DNA from: Candidatus Falkowbacteria bacterium UBA2355
GTDB lineage: Bacteria; Patescibacteriota; Patescibacteriia; Patescibacteriales; Patescibacteriaceae
Direction of reading: 5' to 3'
NCBI GenBank assembly: GCA_002344425.1
Contig: DDTV01000032.1
Span: forward strand, 1-32,475
DNA length: 32,475 nucleotides
Positions 1 to 8,013 of the stretch are shown here, one piece after another. A model generated the notes under the pieces. It was not told where the DNA came from, did not search any database, and saw nothing but the letters and a program-made list of their open reading frames with translations. Positions within the stretch are counted from its first letter, which is position 1, and every line of letters begins with the position of its first letter. The position numbers and the translations under genes are program-made.

Positions 1-919
1 ACTCCCAATTTTTTTCCGTAATAACGCTGTTCAAAGCGGCCGGCACCAAAACATCAACCTCTAAAGCGAGTAACTCTTCATTGGAAATATTTTTTGCACC
101 AGGAAAATCAACTACTGATTTGGTTTTTTCTTTATGTTCAATTAGTGATTTAATATCTAGCCCGGCTTCATTATAAATCGCCCCTTTTGAGTCAGAGGTC
201 GCAACAATTTTCCAATTCGGATGAGATAATTCCGCAAAATGCAGTCCGGCATTCCCGAAGCCTTGTACGGCCACGGTAATTTCCTTGTCTGATTGTCCGG
301 TTTTTTCTAAATAAGCTTCTAGGGAATATACGGCGCCGAGTCCGGTCGCTTTATCGCGTCCTTTTGAACCGCCGTCATCCATCGGTTTGCCGGTAATAAC
401 CGCCGGCGTTTCCTGGCCGACAACTTTGGAATATTCATCTTTGAACCAACTCATCATCTGCGGCGTCGTATAGACGTCAGGCGCCGGAACATCAACGGTC
501 GGGCCGACCACCGGCGCAAGAGCTCGGGCAAGAGAGCGAGTTAAACGTTCTAATTCGCCATTTGATAATTCTTTAGGATTGACAATAACGCCGCCCTTGC
601 CGCCGCCCATCGGAATATCGGCGACAGCGCACTTAATCGCCATCCAAAAGGCGAGCGAGGTAACTTCATCTTCATCAACTTCGGGGTGATAGCGCAGGCC
701 GCCCTTAAAGGGACCCCGCGCGTCATTGTATTGAACGCGGTAACCTTCAAAGACTTTAATTTCTCCCGAATCCATAGCGACGGGCAAGCTGACGCGAACC
801 GTGCGTAACGGACGCCGCAGGATTTCGATAATATTCTTTTTCTCGTCTAACGAAATAAGCTTATGAGTTTTGATGAGTTCATAAGCCGCTTCCAACTGTT
901 TCAAATTGTCTTTCATCAT
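1..919 (-). CDS. gdhA: Glu/Leu/Phe/Val dehydrogenase (glutamate dehydrogenase family), C-terminus cut by window edge
   Basis: Oxidative deamination of glutamate to 2-oxoglutarate, or the reverse, with NAD(P); cytosolic. About 306 residues are visible and the frame is open to base 1, so roughly the last quarter of a typical 410-450-residue enzyme is missing. Seen in the translation: GPFKGGLRYHPEV (substrate-binding Lys about 72), PMGGGKGG (catalytic Lys about 108), a GGSKGRDKATG segment and the Rossmann-fold AVQGFGNAG. There are two adjacent ATG codons (919 and 916). I take 919, which lies 1 nt after the trpS stop. An AGGAG lies inside the end of trpS, so translation is probably coupled. Substrate preference within the family cannot be read from sequence. 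It is the last visible gene of a tsaD-trpS-gdhA unit. Confidence 0.93.
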   Translation of the reverse strand, partial: MMKDNLKQLEAAYELIKTHKLISLDEKKNIIEILRRPLRTVRVSLPVAMDSGEIKVFEGYRVQYNDARGPFKGGLRYHPEVDEDEVTSLAFWMAIKCAVADIPMGGGKGGVIVNPKELSNGELERLTRSLARALAPVVGPTVDVPAPDVYTTPQMMSWFKDEYSKVVGQETPAVITGKPMDDGGSKGRDKATGLGAVYSLEAYLEKTGQSDKEITVAVQGFGNAGLHFAELSHPNWKIVATSDSKGAIYNEAGLDIKSLIEHKEKTKSVVDFPGAKNISNEELLALEVDVLVPAALNSVITEKNWE

Positions 920-920
920 A

Positions 921-1901
921 TCAGTTAACTCCTAAATTTTTTTTAACAAGTTTCATGGTTTTTTCGGCTATGGCCTTGGCTTCTTTTGCTCCTTTGTCCA
1001 AAATCTTTTTTACCTCTTTGTCTGAATACTTTTTATAACGTGCCTGGAATTCAGTCAAGAAATTGGCAACAAGGTTGGCCAGGTCCTCTTTGAATTCGCC
1101 ATAGCTCTTGTCTTCATAAAGTATCTCGAGTTCTTTGACCGACTTATTGCTCAAAGCCGAGTAGATGGCCAAAAGATTTGAGATGGCCGCCTTTTTATCC
1201 GGATCATATTTTATTTTATTATCGGAGTCAGTTACGGCGCGCTTGATTTTTTTATGTGCCACCATCGGTTCATCAAGCAAGGCGATATAGGAATTGGGGC
1301 TTTGCGAACTCTTACTCATTTTTTTGGCCGGGTTATCAAGCGCCATGATGCGCGCACCCTCTTTTCGGACAATCGTTTCCGGAACCGTAAAAGTTGTACC
1401 GTAGTTAGTATTGAAGCGCTTGGTTAAAAGTCTGGTTAATTCAAGATGCTGCATTTGATCATGTCCGACCGGAACGACGTCGGTGTGATAGAGTAAAATG
1501 TCAGCCGCCATCAAGGTCGGATAATTCAATAAACCGGCGCCCGGACCTTCCTTTTTTTCATCGCGCGCCTTGTCTTTATACTGCGTCATTTTTTCCAGCT
1601 CAGCGACTTTGGTGATGGTATTTAAAATCCAGCCGAGCTCGGTGTGTTCGCTGACATCGGATTGTTGGAAAATAATCGCTTTTTTCGGATTGATGCCGGC
1701 CGCCAAATAAACGCGGGCGATATCTAGAATTGATTTGCGCAAAGCCTTGGGGTCTTGTTTGACCGTAATGGCGTGATAATCAACGACGCAAAAAAGACAT
1801 TTATATTTTTCCTGCAAGGCGGTCCATTGGCTGATAGCGCCGATATAGTTGCCGAGGTGAAGGTCGCCGGAGGGCTTGATGCCCGAAAAGAGTGTTTTCA
1901 T
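921..1901 (-). CDS. trpS: Tryptophan--tRNA ligase
   Basis: Charges tRNA-Trp with tryptophan in the cytosol. The 326-residue length is normal for bacterial TrpRS. Class I motifs are visible: the HIGH-type HLGN at residues 15-18 in the context SGIKPSGDLHLGNY, and KMSKS at residues 194-198. The internal GHDQMQHLELTR stretch is typical of TrpRS. It ends in TGA. The start has no clear ribosome site and lies 14 nt downstream of the tsaD stop, consistent with one operon with tsaD upstream and gdhA downstream. Nothing odd was seen. Confidence 0.97.
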   Translation of the reverse strand: MKTLFSGIKPSGDLHLGNYIGAISQWTALQEKYKCLFCVVDYHAITVKQDPKALRKSILDIARVYLAAGINPKKAIIFQQSDVSEHTELGWILNTITKVAELEKMTQYKDKARDEKKEGPGAGLLNYPTLMAADILLYHTDVVPVGHDQMQHLELTRLLTKRFNTNYGTTFTVPETIVRKEGARIMALDNPAKKMSKSSQSPNSYIALLDEPMVAHKKIKRAVTDSDNKIKYDPDKKAAISNLLAIYSALSNKSVKELEILYEDKSYGEFKEDLANLVANFLTEFQARYKKYSDKEVKKILDKGAKEAKAIAEKTMKLVKKNLGVN

Positions 1902-1915
1902 ATATTGGTAGTTTA

Positions 1916-2938
1916 TTATAGCTCCAAATTCGGGTCAACTTTTAGCTTTCGCCACGGAGTTGTCTTTTTCGCTTTGAATTTGAAGTAGCCGGCTGAGGCG
2001 ATCATCGCCGCATTGTCGGTCGTATATTTTATCTCGGGCATTCTAAAATCCAGTTTTAATTTTTTAACCTCTTCTGATAAACGTTCTCGCAAGCGTTTAT
2101 TGGCGGCGACGCCCCCGGCCAGCATTACCGTCTTGGCTTTATATTGCTTAGCCGCACGGATGGTTTTAGCGACTAAAACGTCGACCACTGCTTCTTGAAA
2201 GGCATAAGCATATTCAGGAATTCTTTTCTTATAATTTTTATCTTTTTGCACCATGTAGAGCAAGGCGGTTTTCAAGCCGGAAAATGAAAATTCATAATTC
2301 TTAGAATCCATCATCGGCCGAGGCAGTTGTATTGATGCTTTGCCTTTGAATTTTTCCGCCTGTTTAGAAATAAGCGGTCCGCCCGGATAACCAAGCCCGA
2401 GAAGTTGAGCCGCTTTATCAAAGGCTTCGCCCGCGGCGTCGTCGCGCGTTTCGCCGATGGTTTTATAACTAAGATGGTTCTTCATTAGAACCAACTGGGT
2501 ATGCCCACCGGAAACGGTTAATATAATTGCCGGGAATTTGGTTCTTTCTCGATCAATAAAATTACTATAGAGATGCCCCTCGATATGATTGACGGAAATT
2601 ATCGGCAACTTCCAAACATAGGATAAAGTTTTAGCAGTCTCGAGGCCAATCATTAAAGAAGTAATCAAACCCGGCCCGGCCGTCACGGCAATGGCTGACA
2701 ATTCATGTTTCGCGTTTTTTTTATTGAGGCCGGCCGTGGTTAAAGCCTGATCAATGACCGGAATAATATTTAGAACGTGTTCGCGCGCCGCCACCTCAGG
2801 CACTACGCCGCCGTATTTTTTGTGGATTTTTATTTGGGAGGAAACAATATTGGATATAATCTCCAGGTTGTTGCCACGGCCCTGGGCTACGGCCGCCGCT
2901 GTTTCATCGCAACTGGTTTCAATCGCTAGTATTTTCAT
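1916..2938 (-). CDS. tsaD: tRNA N6-adenosine threonylcarbamoyltransferase TsaD
   Basis: Transfers the threonylcarbamoyl group to A37 of ANN-decoding tRNAs, acting with TsaB, TsaE and TsaC-made threonylcarbamoyl-AMP. At 340 residues it is full length. It opens with MKILAIETSCDETAAAV (ASKHA nucleotide fold). The metal-binding HIEGH motif has its histidines at about 118 and 122, and later come ILTVSGGHTQLVL, DDAAGEAFDKAA, FSFSGLKTA and MLAGGVAAN, all family signatures. It is first in the minus-strand unit. An extended -10 element (2955-2963) lies close upstream, so the 5' leader should be only about 10 nt. There is no Shine-Dalgarno site. Confidence 0.97.
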   Translation of the reverse strand: MKILAIETSCDETAAAVAQGRGNNLEIISNIVSSQIKIHKKYGGVVPEVAAREHVLNIIPVIDQALTTAGLNKKNAKHELSAIAVTAGPGLITSLMIGLETAKTLSYVWKLPIISVNHIEGHLYSNFIDRERTKFPAIILTVSGGHTQLVLMKNHLSYKTIGETRDDAAGEAFDKAAQLLGLGYPGGPLISKQAEKFKGKASIQLPRPMMDSKNYEFSFSGLKTALLYMVQKDKNYKKRIPEYAYAFQEAVVDVLVAKTIRAAKQYKAKTVMLAGGVAANKRLRERLSEEVKKLKLDFRMPEIKYTTDNAAMIASAGYFKFKAKKTTPWRKLKVDPNLEL

Positions 2939-2954
2939 AAATTTTTGCCCCTTT

Positions 2955-2963
2955 ACTATAGCA
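2955..2963 (-). promoter_or_regulatory. Extended -10 promoter for the tsaD-trpS-gdhA unit
   Basis: On the minus strand this reads TGC followed by TATAGT, an extended -10 box; no good -35 hexamer is visible. Initiation about 7 nt downstream would leave a leader near 10 nt before the tsaD ATG. The 51-bp gap to tRNA-Leu must also hold the plus-strand tRNA promoter, so the two promoters are divergent and overlap or nearly overlap. The plus-strand boxes are ambiguous (a TTTACT at 2952 with a TATGCA at 2977, 19-nt spacing) and I do not call them separately. Confidence 0.5.
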
Positions 2964-2989
2964 GAATTTATGATAGTATGCAGGAGTAT

Positions 2990-3071
2990 GCGGGCGTGGT
3001 GAAATTGGTATACACGCCAGCCTTAGGAGCTGGTGCCGCAAGGCATGAGAGTTCAAGTCTCTCCGCCCGCA
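2990..3071 (+). tRNA. tRNA-Leu (anticodon UAG)
   Basis: A full class II cloverleaf can be folded by eye. The acceptor is GCGGGCG with CGCCCGC. The anticodon stem CCAGC/GCTGG has loop CTTAGGA, giving anticodon TAG. A long variable arm (GCC-GCAA-GGC) is typical of leucine tRNAs, and the T arm is GAGAG-TTCAAGT-CTCTC. The discriminator is A at 3071. CCA is not encoded (the next bases are CAA), so the CCA-adding enzyme at 26328 would be required. It lies just upstream of, and is probably co-transcribed with, the orphan gene at 3108. Confidence 0.95.
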
Positions 3072-3088
3072 CAAATAGTTCTTAAAAA
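3071..3088 (+). repeat. Shared 18-nt leader element, copy A
   Basis: The sequence acaaatagttcttaaaaa is identical to 8835-8852. This copy starts on the discriminator base of tRNA-Leu and ends 19 nt before the ATG of the 144-aa orphan gene. If the tRNA 3' end is cut in the usual place, the orphan mRNA would begin with this element (minus the first A). Its function is unknown. Confidence 0.75.
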
Positions 3089-3107
3089 ATAAAGAAACGA
3101 GGCAGAG

Positions 3108-3542
3108 ATGTCAAACAATATCAAAGTAACATTCTTGAAATCAAAAAGACGCAGCTTATCCATGCGGCAAAAACCCAAAAGGACTAAGCGTTTTAGTTTC
3201 GCGGCCGTTGTCGCTATTGCGCTGGATGTTCCATTCCTCCAGACTAGGGCAACGGTTAATGCCGAGGCTAGAAAACTTGAGCGTTTCATGATTGAATCTT
3301 TGGCAGAGGAAAAGGACAAGAAGATTCCTCTTGGAGATTATACTTCAATCGCCAAACAATCTCTTCTGCAGCAGTTTCCAAAACTGCAGGGAATTAACGC
3401 AGAACATGTTATTGACGCGCCAAGTTATTTGAAGTGGAGCGAAGAGTTAAAGAAGATTTTTGGAGCACGTTTCGGTGTGAAAAAAATAAGCTGGGAAGTA
3501 ATCTATCGTTATCCGCAGCGCCAGTTAGCGGGCGGAATGTAA
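3108..3542 (+). CDS. Orphan lysine/arginine-rich protein, function unknown
   Basis: I do not recognise this 144-residue protein. It opens with a strongly basic stretch (residues about 11-28, many Lys and Arg). A short apolar segment follows (about residues 29-45, FAAVVAIALDVPFL), which could be a weak signal or membrane anchor. The rest is a charged, mostly helical-looking region ending QLAGGM. A GAGG sits 6 nt before the ATG. The gene follows tRNA-Leu directly and shares the 18-nt leader element with the unrelated gene at 8877. A strong intrinsic terminator at 3642 closes the unit. I am confident that it is a gene because it has its own leader, ribosome site and terminator; the function is open. 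Confidence 0.7.
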   Translation: MSNNIKVTFLKSKRRSLSMRQKPKRTKRFSFAAVVAIALDVPFLQTRATVNAEARKLERFMIESLAEEKDKKIPLGDYTSIAKQSLLQQFPKLQGINAEHVIDAPSYLKWSEELKKIFGARFGVKKISWEVIYRYPQRQLAGGM

Positions 3543-3575
3543 AAGTAAATGAAGTAATGAAAGGAGGAGATAAAT

Positions 3576-3617
3576 TTGTTAGGACCAAGCATAATTGTAA
3601 CTATGCCATGGTATTAA
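3576..3617 (+). CDS. Possible 13-codon mini-ORF behind a strong Shine-Dalgarno site
   Basis: A near-perfect AAAGGAGGAGA (3560-3570) lies between the 144-aa gene and its terminator, with no annotated gene behind it. The only start codon at a good distance is TTG at 3576, seven bases after GGAGGA. It gives a 13-residue peptide (MLGPSIIVTMPWY) ending TAA at 3617. An alternative is ATG 3557, reading 26 codons to 3637, but the strong site lies inside that frame and cannot serve it. The ribosome site is real as sequence; translation is inferred. Confidence 0.3.
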   Translation: MLGPSIIVTMPWY

Positions 3618-3641
3618 ATGCAGGTTTGCCTTTATAATATT

Positions 3642-3673
3642 AAACGCCTGACTTCGGTACGGCGTTTTTTTAT
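3642..3673 (+). terminator. Intrinsic terminator after the tRNA-Leu/orphan unit
   Basis: A 7-bp stem AAACGCC/GGCGTTT carries an inner C(UUCG)G tetraloop and runs into seven or more T. It ends transcription before the ppsA promoter, whose -10 box lies only about 10 bp beyond the T run. Confidence 0.85.
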
Positions 3674-3678
3674 TTGTA

Positions 3679-3687
3679 TGCTATAAT
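3679..3687 (+). promoter_or_regulatory. Extended -10 promoter for ppsA
   Basis: TGC followed by a perfect TATAAT (3682-3687) gives an extended -10 box. No -35 match is visible because that position falls in the preceding terminator. The expected start near 3694 leaves about 20 nt of leader without a Shine-Dalgarno site. Confidence 0.65.
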
Positions 3688-3713
3688 AATAATGAATTTA
3701 TTAAAATATTTTT

Positions 3714-6086
3714 ATGATTTTCATCAAGTTCTTTAAGGATCTCGGTATCAAAGACGTACCGTCGGTCGGCGGCAAAAACGCTTCTCTGGGCGAAATGTAT
3801 CGAACGCTGACGGCCAAAGGAATTCGTGTGCCGAACGGCTTTGCGACAACGGCCGAAGCTTACCGTCATTTTTTCAAAGCCACCGGATTGGAGCAGGAGA
3901 TTAGAAAAATCTTAAAAGGTTTGAATACTCACAACGTCACTGACCTGGCACGCCGCGGCCAGAAGGTTCGTGAAGCTATTGTTAAGGCCGAATTTCCCAA
4001 AGAACTTAATAAAGCCATTACCGACGCTTACGACAAACTGTCCAAATTGCACAAAACTAAGAATCTTAGCGTCGCGGTCCGTTCCTCGGCCACGGCTGAA
4101 GATTTACCCGACGCCTCCTTTGCCGGACAGCAGGAGACCTACCTTAATATAAGCGGCCACGAAACTCTTTTAAAGGCCGTAAAAGAATGTATCGCTTCTT
4201 TATTTACCAACCGCGCGATTTCTTATCGCGTCGATAAGCATTTTGATCATTTTAAAATCGCGCTTTCGGTCGGTGTCCAAAAGATGGTTCGTTCCGACTT
4301 GGCTTCGAGCGGCGTTATGTTTTCAATCGATACTGAATCCGGTTTTAAAGACGTTGTTTTGATTAATTCAATTTACGGTTTGGGAGAAAATATCGTCCAA
4401 GGCAAAGTCAGCCCTGATGAGTTTTTGGTTTTTAAGCCTACCGGAGCGATTATTGCCCGTCGTCGAAATCGCAAGCGCATCAAGATGATTTACGACAAAA
4501 AAGCCGGCGTGCGTCCGGTTAAGGACGTAGCGGTTCCGGTCGCCGACCAAATGAAATTTTCGATTAGCGATCAGCAGGTCAAAGAATTGGCCAAGGCGGC
4601 TATGGAAATCGAAAAGCACTACAATCGCCCCATGGATATGGAATGGGCGATTGATGGATTGGATAAGAAGGTTTATATAGTGCAGGCCCGTCCGGAAACA
4701 ATTCATAGCATTCGCGATTACAGCATTATTGAAGAATACAAATTATCAACCCATGCCAAACCGGTCGTGGTCGGCAAGAGCGTCGGTTCTAAAATAGGCT
4801 CCGGCATCGCCAACCGCATTATGTCCATCAAGGACATAGCCAAATTCAAAAAGGGCCAAGTTCTGGTTACCGATATGACTGATCCTGATTGGGAACCGAT
4901 TATGAAAATAGCTTCGGCGATTGTCACTGACAAAGGCGGACGTACCTGTCATGCCGCCATTGTTTCCCGCGAACTCGGCATTCCCTGCGTTGTCGGAACC
5001 GAAAACGCAAGCCGCATTATTAAACCGGGCGACAAGGTAACGGTTGATTGTTCTCAGGGCGACGACGGTTATGTTTATCCCGGTATCGTACCTTTTAAGA
5101 TTAAACGCACTGATGTAAAAAAGCTCGGACGTCCGAAAACCAAAATCATGATGAATATCGGTTCGCCGGAAATGGCCTTTGCCGCTTCTTTCATCCCCAA
5201 CGACGGCGTCGGTTTGGCGCGCGAAGAGTTCATCGTCAATACCTATATCAAAGCGCATCCTTTGGCTTTAATTAATTATGATCATCTGACCGATAAAAAA
5301 GCCAAAGCTCAAATTGCTAAATTGACCGAAGGATATAAAAATAAAACCGACTTCTTTGTTGATAAATTATCCGAAGGCATGGGCATTATCGCCGCCGCCT
5401 TTTATCCAAAGCCGGTGATTGTTCGCATGGCCGATTTCAAAAGCAATGAATATGCTAACTTAATCGGCGGCAAGGCCTTTGAACCGATTGAAGCCAATCC
5501 GATGATTGGTTGGCGCGGCGCAAGCCGTTACTATGACCCGGCTTATGCGCAGGCCTTTGCTCTCGAATGCAAAGCCTTGAAACGAGTTCGCGATGAAATG
5601 GGACTAACTAATGTTAAACTCATGATTCCGATGTGCCGAACTGTTGAAGAGGGAGTTAAGGTGCTGGAGCTAATGGCGGCCAATGGTTTAAAGAGAGGCC
5701 AAAAGGGTTTGGAGGTTTATGTTATGGCCGAGATTCCAACTAACATAATCTTGGCCGACAAGTTTGCGCGTATTTTTGACGGCTTCTCAATCGGCTCCAA
5801 TGACTTGACTCAGTTTACTCTTGGTATTGATCGTGATGCCGGTTATCTTAAAATTGCGGGAGTCGCCAATGAGAACAATGACTCTGTTAAGTCATTGATT
5901 CGCTATTTGATTGGTATCGGCAAAACCATGAAAAAGAAGGTCGGCATCTGCGGCCAAGGCCCGAGCGACTTTCCGGACTTGGCCCGTTGGCTCGTGCGCG
6001 AGGGGATTGACAGTATCTCTTTAAATCCTGATACTGTTATTAAGACAACGGTTGATGTTTTAAAGACCGAGAAGAAACATAAGTAA
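3714..6086 (+). CDS. ppsA: Phosphoenolpyruvate synthase
   Basis: Converts pyruvate, ATP and water to phosphoenolpyruvate, AMP and phosphate, allowing gluconeogenic flow from pyruvate. The 790 residues match the usual length of about 790. In order: an N-terminal ATP-grasp-like nucleotide domain (about 1-340, with GGKNASLGEM near the start and RSSATAEDLPDASFAGQQET); the phosphohistidine swivel domain with the catalytic histidine in GGRTCHAAIVSRE (His about 413); and the C-terminal PEP/pyruvate TIM-barrel with SIGSNDLTQFTLGIDRD and the catalytic cysteine in GICGQGPSD (Cys about 746). The SNDLTQ and GQGPSD forms favour PEP synthase over pyruvate phosphate dikinase. It is first in a unit with lepB (1-nt gap), hisS and rpsU. 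Confidence 0.95.
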   Translation: MIFIKFFKDLGIKDVPSVGGKNASLGEMYRTLTAKGIRVPNGFATTAEAYRHFFKATGLEQEIRKILKGLNTHNVTDLARRGQKVREAIVKAEFPKELNKAITDAYDKLSKLHKTKNLSVAVRSSATAEDLPDASFAGQQETYLNISGHETLLKAVKECIASLFTNRAISYRVDKHFDHFKIALSVGVQKMVRSDLASSGVMFSIDTESGFKDVVLINSIYGLGENIVQGKVSPDEFLVFKPTGAIIARRRNRKRIKMIYDKKAGVRPVKDVAVPVADQMKFSISDQQVKELAKAAMEIEKHYNRPMDMEWAIDGLDKKVYIVQARPETIHSIRDYSIIEEYKLSTHAKPVVVGKSVGSKIGSGIANRIMSIKDIAKFKKGQVLVTDMTDPDWEPIMKIASAIVTDKGGRTCHAAIVSRELGIPCVVGTENASRIIKPGDKVTVDCSQGDDGYVYPGIVPFKIKRTDVKKLGRPKTKIMMNIGSPEMAFAASFIPNDGVGLAREEFIVNTYIKAHPLALINYDHLTDKKAKAQIAKLTEGYKNKTDFFVDKLSEGMGIIAAAFYPKPVIVRMADFKSNEYANLIGGKAFEPIEANPMIGWRGASRYYDPAYAQAFALECKALKRVRDEMGLTNVKLMIPMCRTVEEGVKVLELMAANGLKRGQKGLEVYVMAEIPTNIILADKFARIFDGFSIGSNDLTQFTLGIDRDAGYLKIAGVANENNDSVKSLIRYLIGIGKTMKKKVGICGQGPSDFPDLARWLVREGIDSISLNPDTVIKTTVDVLKTEKKHK

Positions 6087-6087
6087 T

Positions 6088-6651
6088 ATGAAAAGATTTT
6101 TCTCTTTTATCTTCGATATAGCAAAAATGGTCGTCATTTCTTTGGCGATCATTATTCCGGTACGCTATTTTTTGATTCAGCCCTTTTACGTCAAAGGCGC
6201 TTCAATGGAGCCCAATTTCCATGAGCACGAATATTTGATGGTAGACGAAATTAGCTATCGTTTCAAACAACCCCAGCGCGGAGAAATAGTCGTTTTCCGC
6301 TATCCGAAGGATCCTCAGGAATATTATATTAAACGTATTATCGGTTTGCCGGGAGAAACAGTCACCATAAAGGATGGATACATTTATATTAGCGATGCCG
6401 AAGGCCTGACCGCCAAACTGGAAGAGCATTATTTGCCCGAGTATGTTCCAACAATCGCCTTGTCTGATGAAGCGGTTAAGTTGGCTGATGATGAATATTA
6501 TGTTTTGGGAGATAATCGCAACGGCTCCAAAGACTCACGCAGTTTTGGCGCAGTCAAGCGCAGTTTTATAATCGGCCGCGTATTTTTCCGCGGTTGGCCG
6601 GTTGCCAAATTCGGCTTGGTTGAGCCGGGTGTTTACGAATTGACTAAATAA
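6088..6651 (+). CDS. lepB: Signal peptidase I
   Basis: A membrane-bound Ser/Lys peptidase that removes signal peptides from exported proteins, such as the large surface proteins later in this window. It is 187 residues with one N-terminal membrane helix (about 11-30). The catalytic serine lies in KGASMEPNF (Ser39) and the general-base lysine in IKRIIGLPGE (Lys82). The conserved box LGDNRNGSKDSRSFG follows near residue 165. The start is 1 nt after the ppsA stop, so it is translationally coupled; hisS follows after 4 nt. No missing motif. Confidence 0.96.
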   Translation: MKRFFSFIFDIAKMVVISLAIIIPVRYFLIQPFYVKGASMEPNFHEHEYLMVDEISYRFKQPQRGEIVVFRYPKDPQEYYIKRIIGLPGETVTIKDGYIYISDAEGLTAKLEEHYLPEYVPTIALSDEAVKLADDEYYVLGDNRNGSKDSRSFGAVKRSFIIGRVFFRGWPVAKFGLVEPGVYELTK

Positions 6652-6655
6652 TTTT

Positions 6656-8008
6656 ATGAGCGTAAAAACTTCGAACTATTCTAATAAGAAGAAAGCCGCT
6701 CCCGTGGCGCCGCGAAGCGGTCGCCACAGCGCGCCGCCGGCCCGCCTTAAAGGCACTAAGGATATTGTCCCTGAAGAATGGCGCTATTGGCGTCTGGCCG
6801 TTGAAAAGGCGATGCAGTTGGCGCGCATTTACGATTTTGACAGATTAGAGACGCCCTTGCTTGAACCATTGTCTCTCTTCGAACGAAGTTTTGGCAAACA
6901 GAGCGAAGTGGTTCAAAAACAATTATATTCTTTTGTTGATCGCGATAACGAGAAAGTGGCTTTGCGGTCTCATTTAAAAGCTCCTTTGGCGCGCGCCGTT
7001 ATGGAGCATACCTTGGTTGATGAAACCAAGTTCGCCAAGTTATGTATGCTTGGTCCGGTCTTTCGTTATGATCGAGTTCAATCGGGCTTGGCGCGACAAC
7101 ATACGCAATGGTCTTTGGATGTTGTTGGCAATCCTTCCCCAATCGCCGATGCTTTGATAATCATGATTGGTTATAACTTCTTCAAAGAGCTTCAACTCGA
7201 TGTCCGCGTCGATATCAATAGCTTGGGCGATGCGGAATGCCGCAGCGCTTACCTAGCCAAGTTGACCGAATTTTATAAAGAGCAAACCAAAAAATTAAAA
7301 CTCCCGGCCGATGTTAAAAAGCAATTGCTCAAACATCCGCTTGAGGGACTATTGTCAACCGATGAACGCATCATGGAAATCAATGAAGAAGCCCCGGCTA
7401 TTGTTGACTTCTTGTCTGAAGAGGCGAAAAATCACTTCTTTGCCATTATCGAACATTTGGATGCCTTTGGCGTGCCTTATAATTTAAATGCCCGTCTATT
7501 CGGTGGCGCCGATTATTTCGGCCGTACCGTTTTCGAGTTTGTTGCTCCGGAAGAAGAAGGCCGCAAAGAAATTGTTTTAGGTTCGGGTGGACGTTACGAT
7601 AGTTTGTTTGCCAAACTGTTTAACCAACCGATTAGCGCGGTCGGTTTTGCCATCGGTTTAGAGCGAACGGTCAGCCGTATCCGCAGTCTTGAATTGCCCT
7701 TACAGGAATCCGGCGCCGATATCTATCTGGCTCAGCTCGGCGACGGGCCGCGTCAGAAAGCGCTCGCTATGTTCGAGGAATTGCGCAAGGCGGGTTTCAA
7801 GGTCAGTCAGGGATTTTTGCATGCCGCTTTGAAACACCAGCTTGAAGAAGCTCAAAGGATGAATGTCCGTTATACCTTGATTCTCGGACAGAAGGAATTA
7901 ATGGATGGGACTATTATTATTCGCGATATGGAATCAGGCGCTCAGGAAGTGGTTGATGCTAAAAAGATTATTCACGAGCTTGAGAAGCGCTTGACCAGCG
8001 GCAAATAA
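6656..8008 (+). CDS. hisS: Divergent histidyl-tRNA synthetase-like protein lacking several active-site motifs
   Basis: This 450-residue class II synthetase fold has the full HisRS layout. After a basic, low-complexity N-terminal tail (about 1-30) come LKGTKDIVPEE, motif 2 (FRYDRVQSG), a SGGRYDSL loop, motif 3 (GFAIGLER) and a C-terminal anticodon-binding domain (about 355-450). Key positions differ from the HisRS norm. The LRPEGT loop that grips histidine and ATP reads LRSHLK (residues 104-108 carry RSHLK). The RGLDYY loop with the catalytic arginine reads GGADYF (Gly283 replaces Arg). The acidic residue after RQ..Q is Asp. The anticodon domain argues against HisZ. It may be a divergent working HisRS, or a paralogue with another role. 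It starts 4 nt after lepB, without a clear ribosome site. Confidence 0.8.
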   Translation: MSVKTSNYSNKKKAAPVAPRSGRHSAPPARLKGTKDIVPEEWRYWRLAVEKAMQLARIYDFDRLETPLLEPLSLFERSFGKQSEVVQKQLYSFVDRDNEKVALRSHLKAPLARAVMEHTLVDETKFAKLCMLGPVFRYDRVQSGLARQHTQWSLDVVGNPSPIADALIIMIGYNFFKELQLDVRVDINSLGDAECRSAYLAKLTEFYKEQTKKLKLPADVKKQLLKHPLEGLLSTDERIMEINEEAPAIVDFLSEEAKNHFFAIIEHLDAFGVPYNLNARLFGGADYFGRTVFEFVAPEEEGRKEIVLGSGGRYDSLFAKLFNQPISAVGFAIGLERTVSRIRSLELPLQESGADIYLAQLGDGPRQKALAMFEELRKAGFKVSQGFLHAALKHQLEEAQRMNVRYTLILGQKELMDGTIIIRDMESGAQEVVDAKKIIHELEKRLTSGK

Positions 8009-8013
8009 TAGGT

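Noticed and set aside
921..923. Alternative genetic code with TGA as Gly (as in some CPR lineages)
   Set aside because: TGA ends trpS, ybeY and nrdR at normal family lengths, and no conserved gene is interrupted by TGA.
3053..3319. 88-codon minus-strand frame over the tRNA-Leu end and orphan gene
   Set aside because: It overlaps a tRNA and a plus-strand gene with its own leader and terminator, and no ribosome site is seen.
3726..3740. A third copy of the leader element (aagttctttaagg)
   Set aside because: It is inside the ppsA coding sequence (residues KFFKD), matches only a few core bases and has no promoter before it.
4368..5258. Minus-strand frames of 112-170 codons inside ppsA
   Set aside because: They are antisense shadows of a highly conserved enzyme. 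The translations look like unstructured mirror sequence.
6656..8008. Assignment as HisZ (ATP phosphoribosyltransferase regulatory subunit)
   Set aside because: A complete C-terminal anticodon-binding domain is present, and no histidine-biosynthesis gene is nearby.
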